Positions 43,499-53,174 are shown, counted from the first letter of the stretch. The stretch: DNA of 64,000 nt from Bacteroidales bacterium (GCA_017427885.1 JAFRRW010000017.1:62001-126000), one strand, 5' to 3'. Numbers and translations: made by a program. The notes: generated by a model not told the origin, from the letters alone.

Positions 43499-44424
43499 AC
43501 TGTTTCCCCCTTGTTTTCTTTGGTCACCGCGGCTGCGGCTGCCTCGCGGGCCTTTTTGTTCCTTTCAGCTATGCGCGCCTTTACGGCCTCCTTGTCGAGA
43601 GGCTTGGGGAAATTCACCCCGTGGATGGCTCCGGTGGGACACATCGCCTCGCACTCGCGGCAGAGCATGCACTTGGCAGGGTCTATCCAGGCGACGTTGT
43701 TCTCCAGGACGATGGCATCGTGGGTGCAGGTCTTGGCGCAGATGCCGCATCCGATGCAGGCGGCGGCGCAGGCCTTCCTGGCGGAAGGGCCCTTGTCCTT
43801 GTTCACGCAGGAAACGAACATCCTCATCCCCCTCGGTCCTTTGTTCCTGATTTCGATGATCTGTTTCGGGCAGGCCTTGACGCAGGCTCCGCAGGCCGTG
43901 CACTTTTCCTCATCCACGACTGGAAGACCGGTGGCGGGATCCATTGAGAGGGCCCCGAACTTGCAGGCGGCTACGCAGTCCCCACAGCCCAGGCATCCGA
44001 ATGAGCAGCCCGTGTCCCCGCTGTAGAGGGAGGCCTTCACCTTGCAGGTTTTCACCCCGTCATATACATTCACGGTCTGCCTGTTGGAGCAGCTGCCGTT
44101 GCAGCGCACCACGGCCACCGTCGGGGCCTTGGCCTTGACCTCATAACCCAGGATGGAAGCCACCCGGGCCATTACGTCGTTGCCACCCACCGGACAGTAA
44201 TTGCCTTCGAGGTCCGTCGCCTTGACGGCCGCTTCGGCGAAAGCCCTGCAACCGGCGAATCCGCATCCTCCGCAGTTCGCCCCGGGCATTACCTTCTCGA
44301 CCTCATCGATCCTTGGATCCTCGATGACCTTGAATTTCTCGGCTATGAGCCAGAGAACGAAGGCCAGGATCATTCCTAGAATGCTGATGATCGCGATGGT
44401 CCATATTACGGTTGTTGACATCAA
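43495..44424 (-). CDS. rnfB: Rnf complex subunit RnfB, multi-cluster ferredoxin
   Basis: RnfB brings electrons from ferredoxin into the complex. The 309-residue protein has an N-terminal membrane helix, the CGGCGFAGCRAF..NYCPVGG cluster site near 52-82, and four more CxxCxxC(x)nC motifs (CLGCGDCVAAC, CTACGACVKAC, CIGCGICAKTC, CMLCRECEAMC), so at least five Fe-S clusters. It is the first Rnf gene, 14 bases after rseC. Confidence 0.96.
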   Translation of the reverse strand: MMSTTVIWTIAIISILGMILAFVLWLIAEKFKVIEDPRIDEVEKVMPGANCGGCGFAGCRAFAEAAVKATDLEGNYCPVGGNDVMARVASILGYEVKAKAPTVAVVRCNGSCSNRQTVNVYDGVKTCKVKASLYSGDTGCSFGCLGCGDCVAACKFGALSMDPATGLPVVDEEKCTACGACVKACPKQIIEIRNKGPRGMRMFVSCVNKDKGPSARKACAAACIGCGICAKTCTHDAIVLENNVAWIDPAKCMLCRECEAMCPTGAIHGVNFPKPLDKEAVKARIAERNKKAREAAAAAVTKENKGETV

Positions 44425-44438
44425 TTATGTGGTTTTAG

Positions 44439-44858
44439 TTATCTTCTTTTGATATAAAATGCGTAATCTTTCGACAGCGAGTCCCTGAAAAGCCACACCA
44501 CGAAATAGTACAGGGCCGCTCCCGCGATCGCGCACACTCCCGTGGCGACTTCCCCGAGCCCGGCCAGGGGCAGGGTGAGCACCAGGGCCAGCAGGACGGC
44601 TAGAGGCAGCACGTAGGATATCACCACGGCCTTCATCCCCATCGAGGCGGCAAGCATCACGTCCACCTCGTCCCCGCTCCTGAAGTTCTCCGAAGGCACC
44701 GTCGGCACCTCTATCATCTTCTCCTTCATCCCCGAGATCGAACACAGGGAGGAGGCGTGGCAGGCGGCGCAAGCGGACTCGGACACAATGGAAACCGTGG
44801 TGACCGAAGGTCCCACTTCCACGACCCTGCCTTTATGCGATATCTCGTCCCTTGCCAT
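44439..44858 (-). CDS. rseC: RseC/MucC-family positive regulator / Rnf-associated membrane protein
   Basis: The 139-residue protein has a short N-terminal beta domain with a Cys cluster (ACAACHASSLC near 30-40) and two membrane helices, the RseC/MucC pattern. In enterobacteria the family acts with RsxABCDGE to reduce SoxR; in this phylum it regularly precedes rnfB, pointing to assembly or Fe-S delivery for Rnf rather than SoxR control. Six bases separate it from the DUF3108 gene upstream. Confidence 0.88.
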   Translation of the reverse strand: MARDEISHKGRVVEVGPSVTTVSIVSESACAACHASSLCSISGMKEKMIEVPTVPSENFRSGDEVDVMLAASMGMKAVVISYVLPLAVLLALVLTLPLAGLGEVATGVCAIAGAALYYFVVWLFRDSLSKDYAFYIKRR

Positions 44859-44864
44859 TGGAGG

Positions 44865-45707
44865 TCACTGTATCAGTGAAGAAAACGGGTGATTCAGATT
44901 CTCATAGGAGCAGAGCCTGCCGTCGATCGCCCCCCATCTCACCTTGGTCTCGAAACAGACCAGGATGCGGTTCTCGTCGTCGGAGAACCACATATCTATC
45001 TTTTCATCATCGGAGGCGAAGACTTCCCCGGCCACGACTCCCACGGAAAACCTTATCGACCTCACCGTCCCTATCCCCTTTATCCTCTTGTTCTCCACCC
45101 CTACCCTGCGGAGCCTGATGGTATAGACGTCGTCGTCTATCGCGAAGGTCAGGGGAAGGGAGGATCCGTCCACTATCTTGTCGAAATCTACGTTCCTGAG
45201 AACGTAAAGAAGGGAGGGAACGTCATATACACAGTTTACCAGGGGAATCTGTATCGTCCTCGTTCCCCTCTTGGAACTGTAAAGTCCGGCGTTGATCATC
45301 CTGGAGGGCCAGTCGTACCAGAACTCGTTGGTGCAGTGGTAGCCTCCCTCCCTGGTGTCCCTCTTGAAAAGCACCGGGGTGAGGGACGACATCGTGAACC
45401 ACGACTGGAAATCCTCCCTGATACGGAAGAAGACGTCGTAGAACTTCGGAGTCTTGCCGAAAATCTTCGCGTGATAGCATGGAACTCCGTTGATAACGGT
45501 GGAATCCAGGGAAAGATATGCCTTTGCAACGTCGGAATTCACGGGACCCCAGTTGTAGTGGACCTGGAACGCAAGCCTCTCCCCCGCCTTGAAAGCCAGG
45601 CTTTTGCGGTCCAGCGAATGGAGTTTGTAGCACTCCTTCGGAGTCTGGGCGGAAGCCATCGTGCAGAAGAGGCAGAGGGCCGCCGCCAATGCGGGGAAAC
45701 TTCTCAT
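44865..45707 (-). CDS. Secreted DUF3108 protein
   Basis: The 280-residue protein has a signal peptide (MRSFPALAAALCLFCTMASA) and matches DUF3108: the opening FKAGERLAFQVHYNWGPVNSDVAKAYL and the late VFASDDEKIDMWFSDDENRILVCFETKVRWGAIDGRL are the family pattern. The fold is a lipocalin/LolA-like beta structure, so lipid or polymer binding in the periplasm is possible but unproven. Its ATG overlaps the dnaB stop by one base, so it is translated after dnaB and before rseC. Confidence 0.82.
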   Translation of the reverse strand: MRSFPALAAALCLFCTMASAQTPKECYKLHSLDRKSLAFKAGERLAFQVHYNWGPVNSDVAKAYLSLDSTVINGVPCYHAKIFGKTPKFYDVFFRIREDFQSWFTMSSLTPVLFKRDTREGGYHCTNEFWYDWPSRMINAGLYSSKRGTRTIQIPLVNCVYDVPSLLYVLRNVDFDKIVDGSSLPLTFAIDDDVYTIRLRRVGVENKRIKGIGTVRSIRFSVGVVAGEVFASDDEKIDMWFSDDENRILVCFETKVRWGAIDGRLCSYENLNHPFSSLIQ

Positions 45708-47176
45708 TACAGGAAAGGATTACGGCCGAATTCGTCGTCCACGTTCATTGCGGAACTGATGCCCATGGCGTGGGCCTCGAGGGTGTCCCCTTCTTCCACA
45801 AATCTCACCTGCTCGCTCTTGAACCTCATGTTGATCTCTCCGGTCTGTCCGTTGCGGTGCTTGGCTATTATGATCTGTGTCAGTTCCTTGTCCTCGGGGT
45901 TTTCGGACAGGCCGAGGGCGTCGGGACGGTGGATGAAGATGACCATGTCGGCGTCCTGCTCGATGGAACCGGACTCGCGGAGGTCGCTGAGCTGCGGCTT
46001 TCCTCCGCCTCCGCTTCTCTGGACGGCCTGGCGGGAAAGCTGTGAGAGGGCTATTATGGGGATGTTCAGTTCCTTGGCGGTCGCCTTAAGCGTCCTGGAA
46101 ATGGCCGCAACCTCCTGCTCCCTCATACCCCTGAGTTCGGCGGGGCCCTGCATCAGCTGAAGATAGTCCACCACGATGAGCCTCACCCCTTTCTGCTTGA
46201 CCAGGGTCTTGGCCTTGGTCCTAAACTCCATCACGGGTATGCTGGCCGTGTCGTCGATATACAGGGGGGCCTTGGAAAGGGCCTTGAGCTTGTATTCCAG
46301 CTGCTCCCACTCGAAAGGCTCCAGTTTGGAACCGCCCTTTATCTTGTCGGCGCTGAGTCCGCTCTCCGAAGTCATAAGACGCTTGGCGAGCTGTATGGCG
46401 GACATCTCGAGGGAGAAGAAACCGACCGGCATGTTGTGCTGGACCGCGGCGTTTCTGGCAAGGTTGAGGGCGAAGGCCGTCTTTCCGATGGAAGGACGGG
46501 CGGCGAGGATGATGAGGTCCGAACGCTGCCATCCCATCGTGACCCTGTCTATGCTCTCGAATCCGGAAGGTACACCGCTCAGGCCAGTAGTATTCTGCAT
46601 CTCCTGGATGTCGTTCAGAGCGGTGTTGATGATGGAGCCTATCTCCTGGACATCCTTCTTGACATTGTTCTGGATGGCGGCGTAAACCTTGGTCTGGGCG
46701 GAGTCGATGAGGTCGTCCACCTTGACCGAGTCATCGTAGGCCTCGGAGAGGATCTGGTATGAAGCGGTGATGAGATCCCTTTGGATCGTCTTCTGCTTCA
46801 GGTATTTGATATACTGTTCAAAATGGGCCGCGGCCCCTACCTTCTGCGACAGGCCGGAAAGGAAGACGGCCCCTCCCACATCTTCGAGGTTGCCCTTCTC
46901 GCGGAGTTTCGAGGACACGGTGACGAGGTCGACGGCGGAATGCTCGTTGACGAGTTCCGACATCGCCTCGAAAACCATCCTGTGCTTCGGAACGTAGAAA
47001 CACGAAGGGGACAGGTCCTCCATCGCCTCGTCGATGGTGGCGGGCTCGATGAGCATGGCTCCGAGCACGGCCTCCTCGACGTCGGGGGCCTGAGGGGGCT
47101 TGTTACCCGTCGCGGCCTCTACGGCGACCAGGTTGATATCCTGTTCCCTGCGTTTTTTCCTTGTGTTGTCGGGCAT
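45707..47176 (-). CDS. dnaB: Replicative DNA helicase
   Basis: DnaB unwinds DNA at the replication fork as a hexamer. The 489-residue protein has the N-terminal helical collar (PQAPDVEEAVLGAMLIEP) and a RecA-like domain with Walker A ARPSIGKTAFAL (GKT at 231-233), the Walker B VDYLQLM and the arginine-finger region KHRNGQTG. No intein or insertion is present. The start at 47176 is 12 bases after the zinc-ribbon gene. Confidence 0.97.
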   Translation of the reverse strand: MPDNTRKKRREQDINLVAVEAATGNKPPQAPDVEEAVLGAMLIEPATIDEAMEDLSPSCFYVPKHRMVFEAMSELVNEHSAVDLVTVSSKLREKGNLEDVGGAVFLSGLSQKVGAAAHFEQYIKYLKQKTIQRDLITASYQILSEAYDDSVKVDDLIDSAQTKVYAAIQNNVKKDVQEIGSIINTALNDIQEMQNTTGLSGVPSGFESIDRVTMGWQRSDLIILAARPSIGKTAFALNLARNAAVQHNMPVGFFSLEMSAIQLAKRLMTSESGLSADKIKGGSKLEPFEWEQLEYKLKALSKAPLYIDDTASIPVMEFRTKAKTLVKQKGVRLIVVDYLQLMQGPAELRGMREQEVAAISRTLKATAKELNIPIIALSQLSRQAVQRSGGGGKPQLSDLRESGSIEQDADMVIFIHRPDALGLSENPEDKELTQIIIAKHRNGQTGEINMRFKSEQVRFVEEGDTLEAHAMGISSAMNVDDEFGRNPFL

Positions 47177-47188
47177 CTTTACGGGAGA

Positions 47189-48022
47189 TTAGTCTTCCTT
47201 GGCCTCGGGCTTGGGTTCGGACCCGTAGTTCACGATGATCCTGCCGCAATGCTCGCAGATGATGAGCTTCCTTCCGGAAGCGATGTCGATGAGCCTCTGG
47301 GGAGTGATGGCGTTGAAGCAGCCTCCGCAGGCGTTCCCGTTGTAGACGGACACCACTGCAAGGTGGTTGTGGACGCTGGCGCGGATGCGCTCGTAGGCGC
47401 TCATCACCCTCTCGTCGATGCGGGAGGCACACTCGTCCCTGCGGTCCCTGAGGGCCTTCTCCTCTTCGGCCGTGGACTTCACGACGTCATCGAGTTCCTT
47501 CTTCTTGGCCTTGAGGTCGGCGTTCTTCACCGTGATCTCCGCCTTGACATCCTCCAGCTCGGCCTTCTTCTCCTCGATCCTCATCTTGAGCTCGTTGATG
47601 TCCTTCTCGGCAATCTGGCGCAGGTAACCCTGGTTCTCAATCTCCTTGTTGATGGTGTCGAACTCGCGGCTGTTGGATATGGTGTCGAGCTCAGCCCTGA
47701 GCTTGTCGGTCTGGGCGTCGCACTCCACGATGCTCTGCTTGTCGAGGGCTATCTTGTTGGTGAACTCGTCGATAAGGGCCGTAATCCTGGTCTGCCCGGC
47801 CTTCACAAGGGCGACTTCCTCCTCGAGGGCCTCCACCTCGGAGGGGAGCTCTCCCCTGCGGAGGATGAGGTCGTCGATGGCCCTGTCCGCCTGCTGGAGG
47901 TCGTAGAGGGTCTTGAGTTTTTCCTCGACGGGAACCTCGGAATCCGTGAAGTTCTTCTGGAGGGATACGAACGTCTCCCTGTGGTCAATGGGGGTTTCGA
48001 CTTTCTTTTTCTTAGTAGCCAT
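47189..48022 (-). CDS. Coiled-coil protein with C4 zinc ribbon
   Basis: The 277-residue protein is nearly all charged coiled coil from about residue 30 to 195, followed by a zinc ribbon with paired cysteines CGGCFNAITPQ and CEHCGRIIV. This matches the C4-type zinc-ribbon family (PF02591) found in most Bacteroidetes; a nucleic-acid role is presumed but not established. It is the first gene of the dnaB-Rnf run and has its own -7 box. Confidence 0.85.
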   Translation of the reverse strand: MATKKKKVETPIDHRETFVSLQKNFTDSEVPVEEKLKTLYDLQQADRAIDDLILRRGELPSEVEALEEEVALVKAGQTRITALIDEFTNKIALDKQSIVECDAQTDKLRAELDTISNSREFDTINKEIENQGYLRQIAEKDINELKMRIEEKKAELEDVKAEITVKNADLKAKKKELDDVVKSTAEEEKALRDRRDECASRIDERVMSAYERIRASVHNHLAVVSVYNGNACGGCFNAITPQRLIDIASGRKLIICEHCGRIIVNYGSEPKPEAKED

Positions 48023-48049
48023 ATTTAGTATATAAAATTATCAAGTCAG

Positions 48050-48057
48050 CAAAGGTA
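48050..48057 (-). promoter_or_regulatory. -7 box TACCTTTG for the zinc-ribbon/dnaB/Rnf run
   Basis: TACCTTTG on the minus strand is a full TAnnTTTG, 27 bases ahead of the start at 48022. A TTG lies 23 bases further upstream, slightly too far for the consensus spacing. Confidence 0.5.
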
Positions 48058-48096
48058 CTAATTATTACCGATTTTTCCGACAATCCGGAAGATAAA

Positions 48097-48414
48097 TCAC
48101 AATCCCTTCCTGACCTCCTGGAGACGGCTCTTTATTTCCTTGAGGCTTTCCAGCACCTTCACCCTGCCGTCGAGGGTCTTGCGCTCCTGGGCGAGTTTCT
48201 TGTCGGCCCCTTCCAGTGTCATTCCCTGTCCCTTGACGAGGAGGTGGATCTGCTTCAGGGTGTCGATGTCCGCCGCCGTATAGAGGCGGTTCCCCTTGGC
48301 GTTGCGCTTGGGCTTGAGGTAGCGGGAAAACTGGTTGGACCAGTACCTTATCAGGGAAGTGTTCTCCCCGAGGATTTCCGCGGTCTCGCCGATGGTGTAG
48401 TAGAGTTTTTCCAT
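48097..48414 (-). CDS. MerR-family transcriptional regulator
   Basis: The 105-residue protein has the MerR winged-helix start (YYTIGETAEILGENTSLIRYWSNQF) and the RLYTAADIDTLKQIHLLV second part, followed by a short coiled coil. There is no effector-binding domain, so no ligand can be predicted. It follows the two M23 peptidases with 13 bases between, a linkage seen often in this phylum. Confidence 0.85.
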   Translation of the reverse strand: MEKLYYTIGETAEILGENTSLIRYWSNQFSRYLKPKRNAKGNRLYTAADIDTLKQIHLLVKGQGMTLEGADKKLAQERKTLDGRVKVLESLKEIKSRLQEVRKGL

Positions 48415-48427
48415 ATATTATTGATTA

Positions 48428-49378
48428 TTAATCCATTGACTGGCCGATTGTGGCCGACATTATCATCATGTTGATGTATTCCTCCGGACCCACGGAGCCG
48501 AAGAAATGGTGGACCGGGTCGAGGAAGGCGCCGTCCTTCCTGACTTCATAGTGAAGATGGGGGGCGAAGGTGTTTCCCGTCATTCCCACGTCCCCTATCC
48601 TCTTTCCCCTGGCCACCTTCTGGCCCCTGGAAACGCTGACTTTCGCGAGGTGGGCGTACCTGGTCACATAGCCGTTGCCGTGGTTTATCTCCACGAAGTT
48701 TCCGGGACCCTTGTTCGACGTCTCGACCCTGCTCACCGTCCCGGCTGCGGCAGCCAGCACCGGAGTCCCCTGGGGGGCGACGAGGTCGATCCCCTCGTGG
48801 GTCGCCGCCACCTTGTAGAACGGGTTCAGCTTGCGTCCCACCGATGCCCCCGTCTTGGAGTAATCGATCCCCTCGAGGGGAAGGCTGAGGGGCGGCATAG
48901 TGGAAGGATTCCCGGAAAGGACTTCCATCACATGGGAGAGGTTCTTCTCGACGTTCCCGGCGGTCTCCACGAGCCTGCCCGCTTTCCTGGAAACATAGTC
49001 CACGATGTCCCTGTCGGGAATGGAATCGTTTCCGGACAGGAAGACCACATCCTCGATAGGATTCCCCGCCGGAGGTTCGGAGCCGAAGACATCCTTGTAT
49101 ATGACCTCGTCACGGATCTGGAGGGAGGACACGACATCGTCCAGAAGCCTTTCGTCCCTTGCCATCTCCTGATAATGCTCCGAATACAGCCTATTCTCCT
49201 GGCGAAGCCGTTTCTCGGTGTCCGTATCGACGAAAATGGCGAATATGATATAGTAGAAACACGCAAGGGAAATGGAGATGAGGAGGTACTTCCCAAGCTT
49301 GAGAAGAACGTCCCTGACCGACATTCCGGTCTTCCTGAACTCGATGTGATTCCTGTCGAAAATATACTTTCCAGCCAT
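48428..49378 (-). CDS. M23-family peptidase, membrane-anchored
   Basis: The 316-residue protein has one membrane helix near 31-50, a predicted coiled-coil stretch and a C-terminal LytM/M23 domain: HEGIDL, NGYVTRYAHL and HLHYEV hold the zinc and catalytic residues (HxxxD, HxH). It should act on peptidoglycan cross-links or, if regulatory, activate amidases. A second, similar M23 gene lies 12 bases upstream. Confidence 0.92.
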   Translation of the reverse strand: MAGKYIFDRNHIEFRKTGMSVRDVLLKLGKYLLISISLACFYYIIFAIFVDTDTEKRLRQENRLYSEHYQEMARDERLLDDVVSSLQIRDEVIYKDVFGSEPPAGNPIEDVVFLSGNDSIPDRDIVDYVSRKAGRLVETAGNVEKNLSHVMEVLSGNPSTMPPLSLPLEGIDYSKTGASVGRKLNPFYKVAATHEGIDLVAPQGTPVLAAAAGTVSRVETSNKGPGNFVEINHGNGYVTRYAHLAKVSVSRGQKVARGKRIGDVGMTGNTFAPHLHYEVRKDGAFLDPVHHFFGSVGPEEYINMMIMSATIGQSMD

Positions 49379-49390
49379 AGTCCGTCCTCC

Positions 49391-50407
49391 CTACTTTCTT
49401 TTCCTCAGGCTGAAAGGCTGGAGGTTGGATGCTGAAACGTCCTCGCCCCTGCGCCCCCGGACCATCGCGGCATAGTCCTTCGGGGACATCTCCAGGTCCA
49501 TATAGTTGATCGGATTGACCGGAGAATCCATATATATCACCTCGTAGTGGAGGTGCGGGCCAGTCACCTTGCCGGACTTGCCGGACTCCCCGAGATAGTC
49601 CCCCCTCTTCACCTTCAGGCCCTCGACGACGGAGATGTCCCTCATATGGGCATACCTCGTCTTATAGCCGAATCCGTGGTTGATTATCACGCAGTTGCCA
49701 TAGCCGTAGAACTCGAAGGCCACCATCTCCACCACCCCGTCGCCGGTGGCGTAGACGGGATTCCCGGGGGACATCGCGAAATCGAGTCCCGAATGGAAGG
49801 CCGTGCTGCCGTAAACCGGATCGGAACGGTAGCCGAAGGGGCTGGTAAGCGTGTATTTGGAGGGGTCGGGATTGATGGGAGGTATGGCGGGAATGCAGGA
49901 TACCATGTCCCCCGCCCTCCTGGCGATGGCTGCGACCTCGTCAAAAGAACGGCTCTGGACGTAGGTGCCTCCGGAGAGGCGGTCGAGCCTGGCGAGAGTG
50001 GTCTTAAGGGCGTTGCTGCCCGGGAGGGCCTCCAGGTCCGGATATTTCCCCGGGCCCCCGTACATTGCATCCCTCTCCCCGGCAGGGATGGGCTTCATTC
50101 CGAAAAGGGGACGGTAGATGCCGTCATCCCTGAACTCAAGGGTTTCCAGGGCATACTCGACCTTGTCCAGGCGGCGGCCCATCAGCTCCACCTTGGAGTT
50201 CCAGCGTGCATTCGCCTTCTTCAGCAGGGCGGTTTTGGGAAGGTCGTTTCCAAGAACTCCGACATATATCCACGCATACAGCAGGCTCATGGCCACGCTC
50301 GACAGCACCAGTACGAGACCCTTGAGGAGTCTCGACTTCCAGGAGACCTCCGTCATCTCGTAGAGGAGGGTCTCCGGGTTCAGGATATATCCGCCGAATT
50401 TGGACAT
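49391..50407 (-). CDS. M23-family peptidase, membrane-anchored
   Basis: The 338-residue protein starts MSKFGGYILNPETLLYE, a common Bacteroidetes N-terminus, has a membrane helix near 35-55, and ends with a complete M23 domain (FHSGLDF, YKTRYAHM, HLHYEV). In-frame codons upstream to 50488 run through the -7 box at 50437 and are not used. It is the first gene of the M23-M23-MerR run and is divergent from alaS. Confidence 0.92.
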   Translation of the reverse strand: MSKFGGYILNPETLLYEMTEVSWKSRLLKGLVLVLSSVAMSLLYAWIYVGVLGNDLPKTALLKKANARWNSKVELMGRRLDKVEYALETLEFRDDGIYRPLFGMKPIPAGERDAMYGGPGKYPDLEALPGSNALKTTLARLDRLSGGTYVQSRSFDEVAAIARRAGDMVSCIPAIPPINPDPSKYTLTSPFGYRSDPVYGSTAFHSGLDFAMSPGNPVYATGDGVVEMVAFEFYGYGNCVIINHGFGYKTRYAHMRDISVVEGLKVKRGDYLGESGKSGKVTGPHLHYEVIYMDSPVNPINYMDLEMSPKDYAAMVRGRRGEDVSASNLQPFSLRKRK

Positions 50408-50436
50408 CTGGGTCAGTCTAAAGTATCTATAGAGAA

Positions 50437-50444
50437 CAAATATA
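50437..50444 (-). promoter_or_regulatory. -7 box TATATTTG for the M23 peptidase run
   Basis: TATATTTG on the minus strand fits TAnnTTTG, 29 bases ahead of the start at 50407. It lies back to back with the alaS -7 box; no clear -33 element. Confidence 0.5.
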
Positions 50445-50466
50445 CTCTTTTTTGAGAAAAATATCA

Positions 50467-50474
50467 TAAATTTG
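50467..50474 (+). promoter_or_regulatory. -7 box TAAATTTG for alaS
   Basis: TAAATTTG fits TAnnTTTG and lies 37 bases ahead of the alaS start. It is 22 bases from the divergent box of the M23 gene, so the two promoters share their upstream region. Confidence 0.5.
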
Positions 50475-50511
50475 TCTCTTCCAAACATATCCCTTCAACC
50501 ATCAGGAAACA

Positions 50512-53130
50512 ATGATGACATCGAAAGAAATACGTAAGAAATTCCTGGATTACTTCGCTACCAAGGGACACTCCATCGTCCCCAGCGCCCCCATGGTCAT
50601 AAAGAACGATCCCACCCTTATGTTCACCAACGCTGGAATGAACCAGTTCAAGGACATCTTCCTGGGCAACTCCACTCCCAAGTCAAAAAGGGCGGCGGAT
50701 TCCCAGAAATGCCTGAGGGTCAGCGGAAAGCATAATGACCTCGAGGCCGTGGGCCACGACGGCAGGCATCACACGATGTTCGAGATGCTGGGAAACTGGA
50801 GTTTCGGCGACTACTTCAAGGACGAAGCCATAGACTGGGCCTGGGAGCTTCTGACCGAGGTGTACGGAATAGACAGGGAGAAGCTCTACGTGACGGTTTT
50901 CGAAGGTGCGGCGGAAGACGGGACCACCCTTGACGAAGAGGCCAGGGAGGCCTGGAGGAGGCACGTACCCGAGAACCATATCATCCTGGGCAACAAGCAC
51001 GACAATTTCTGGGAAATGGGAGACACCGGCCCCTGCGGCCCCTGCAGTGAAATCCACATCGACCTCCGCGGCGACGCAGAGAGGGCGGCCGTCCCCGGGG
51101 AGAAACTCGTCAACACGGACGATCCCCTCGTGATAGAGATCTGGAACCTCGTGTTCATGCAGTACAACCGCAAGGCCGACGGCAGCCTGGAGCCCCTGCC
51201 CAACAAGAACATAGACACCGGCATGGGCTTCGAGCGCCTCTGCATGGTCCTTCAGGGAAAGACTTCCAACTACGACACCGACGTCTTCTCCGGAATAATC
51301 CGGGAGATAGAAAACCTTTCCGGACACAAATACGGGGCCTCCGAAAAGACCGACGTTGCCTTCAGGGTGATTGCCGACCATCTCAGGGCCATAGCCTTCG
51401 CCATCGCCGACGGCCAGCTGCCTTCCAACGTGAAGGCCGGCTATGTGATCCGCCGCATCCTCCGGAGGGCAGTCCGCTACGGATACACCTTCCTCGGCTT
51501 CAACGAGCCGTTCATCTGCCGTCTCGTCCCCACTCTGGTGGAGGAGATGGGAGAGGCCTATCCCGAAATCGCAGCCCAGCAGAAGCTTATCGAAAACGTG
51601 ATCCGCGAAGAAGAGAACGCTTTCCTGCGCACCCTCGACCGCGGCATAAGGCTGATGGACGACTATATGGCCAAGAACGCTTCCACCAAGGTTATTCCCG
51701 GAGTGGACGCCTTCGTCCTCTATGACACCTACGGATTCCCCATCGACCTCACCGGCCTCATCGCCGAGGAAAACGGGTTCTCCGTGGATATGGACGGCTT
51801 CCAGGTCGAACTGGGCAAGCAGAAGGAAAGGGCGCGCAACGCCACGGCGAACACCTTCGGAGACTGGACCGTATACGGCGAGGGCGACGATGTCGTGTTC
51901 ACCGGATATGACGAGACCGTCCACGAGAGGGCGACCCTCCTCAGGAGCCGCACCGTGGTGGAGAAAAAGAAGGAGATGCTCCAGCTGGTGTTCGACGCCA
52001 CCCCGTTCTACGGGGAGATGGGAGGAGAGGTGGGTGACACCGGCACGGCCGTTTCCGCCTCGGGTGAGGAGATAAAGATACTGAACACCATCAAGGAGAA
52101 CGGCCTCACCGTCCACGTGGCGGACAGGCTTCCCTCCGACTGCTCCGGTCCCTTCACCCTCAGGGTGGACACCGCCCGCAGGCAGGCCGTCACCGCCAAC
52201 CACACGGCCACCCACCTTCTCGACAACGCCCTCAGGCAGGTACTCGGAACCCACGTGGAACAGAAGGGTTCTTTCGTCGGCCCCGACTACCTCCGTTTCG
52301 ACTTCTCGCATTTTTCGAAGATGACCGAGGAGGAGATTGAAAAGACGGAGGACCTTGTCAATGCGATGATCAGGGCCGACTATCCCCTCGAGGAAACCAG
52401 GGAGGCCACTATGGACGAAGCGAAGGAAATGGGTGCCATAGCCCTTTTCGGAGAGAAATACGGAGATAGGGTGAGGGTGGTGAAGTTCGGTCCCAGCGTC
52501 GAACTCTGCGGAGGCTGCCACGCCGCTACCACCGGCCGCATCGGCCTGTTCAAGATAGTATCCGAAAGCGCCATCGCCGCCGGAGTGAGGAGGATAGAAT
52601 CCGTGACCGGGGCCAAGGCCGAAGGAATGGTTCGCGTGATGCAGAACACCCTCAGAGGCATCAGGGAAATGTTCAACAACGTCCCGGATATACAAAGCGC
52701 CATAGCCAAGGCGTTGGAGCAGAACTCCGAAATGCGGAAACAGGTGGACGAATACGCCCGCAAGGCAGCCGCCCAGACCGCCGAGGCCCTCAAGGAGAAA
52801 GCCGAAAAGGTCGGAGATTACAGCGTAATCCGTTTCACGATGACCCAGGATCCCCAGGCCGTGCGGGAAATCGCGACCGTCATTTCCAGGATCACCACTG
52901 ACACCGTGTTCGCCGCGGCCTTCGAATTCGGCGGCAGGCCGAACCTCGTCCTCGCCTATTCCGAGAACCTTGCCGCCGGCGGCAAGAACGCCGGAAAGGA
53001 CATACGCGAAGCCGCAAGGTTCATCCAGGGAGGAGGCGGAGGCCAGCCCCACCTCGCCACGGCCGGCGGCCGCGACGTCTCCGGACTCCCCGCGGCCCTC
53101 GACGCCCTTATTGAAATTGCAACCAAATGA
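50512..53130 (+). CDS. alaS: Alanyl-tRNA synthetase
   Basis: AlaS charges tRNA-Ala. The 872-residue protein has the class II catalytic core (MFTNAGMNQFKDIFLG, MFEMLGNWSFGDYFK), the editing domain with zinc ligands in NHTATHLL and CGGCHA, and the C-terminal coiled coil and DHHA1 domain (QGGGGGQPHLATAGG). Two ATG codons lie in a row at the start, and either may be used. It is followed after 44 bases by the Lpt-Fmt fusion. Confidence 0.97.
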   Translation: MMTSKEIRKKFLDYFATKGHSIVPSAPMVIKNDPTLMFTNAGMNQFKDIFLGNSTPKSKRAADSQKCLRVSGKHNDLEAVGHDGRHHTMFEMLGNWSFGDYFKDEAIDWAWELLTEVYGIDREKLYVTVFEGAAEDGTTLDEEAREAWRRHVPENHIILGNKHDNFWEMGDTGPCGPCSEIHIDLRGDAERAAVPGEKLVNTDDPLVIEIWNLVFMQYNRKADGSLEPLPNKNIDTGMGFERLCMVLQGKTSNYDTDVFSGIIREIENLSGHKYGASEKTDVAFRVIADHLRAIAFAIADGQLPSNVKAGYVIRRILRRAVRYGYTFLGFNEPFICRLVPTLVEEMGEAYPEIAAQQKLIENVIREEENAFLRTLDRGIRLMDDYMAKNASTKVIPGVDAFVLYDTYGFPIDLTGLIAEENGFSVDMDGFQVELGKQKERARNATANTFGDWTVYGEGDDVVFTGYDETVHERATLLRSRTVVEKKKEMLQLVFDATPFYGEMGGEVGDTGTAVSASGEEIKILNTIKENGLTVHVADRLPSDCSGPFTLRVDTARRQAVTANHTATHLLDNALRQVLGTHVEQKGSFVGPDYLRFDFSHFSKMTEEEIEKTEDLVNAMIRADYPLEETREATMDEAKEMGAIALFGEKYGDRVRVVKFGPSVELCGGCHAATTGRIGLFKIVSESAIAAGVRRIESVTGAKAEGMVRVMQNTLRGIREMFNNVPDIQSAIAKALEQNSEMRKQVDEYARKAAAQTAEALKEKAEKVGDYSVIRFTMTQDPQAVREIATVISRITTDTVFAAAFEFGGRPNLVLAYSENLAAGGKNAGKDIREAARFIQGGGGGQPHLATAGGRDVSGLPAALDALIEIATK

Positions 53131-53144
53131 CAGTGCTTGCACTG
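53131..53144 (+). terminator. Short hairpin directly after alaS
   Basis: CAGTGC-TT-GCACTG begins at the base after the alaS stop. It lacks a T-run and the stem is short, so it may only slow polymerase or protect the alaS mRNA end. Confidence 0.2.
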
Positions 53145-53174
53145 TATTTGCACCAATCCGAATGATAACAAAGG

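Noticed and set aside
50683-53142. An 819-codon open frame opposite alaS, and similar long frames opposite tatC/DUF1080, dcu and purL
   Set aside because: They lie wholly over well-identified genes, show no family motifs, and arise from GC-rich codon structure that leaves few stops in the opposite frame.
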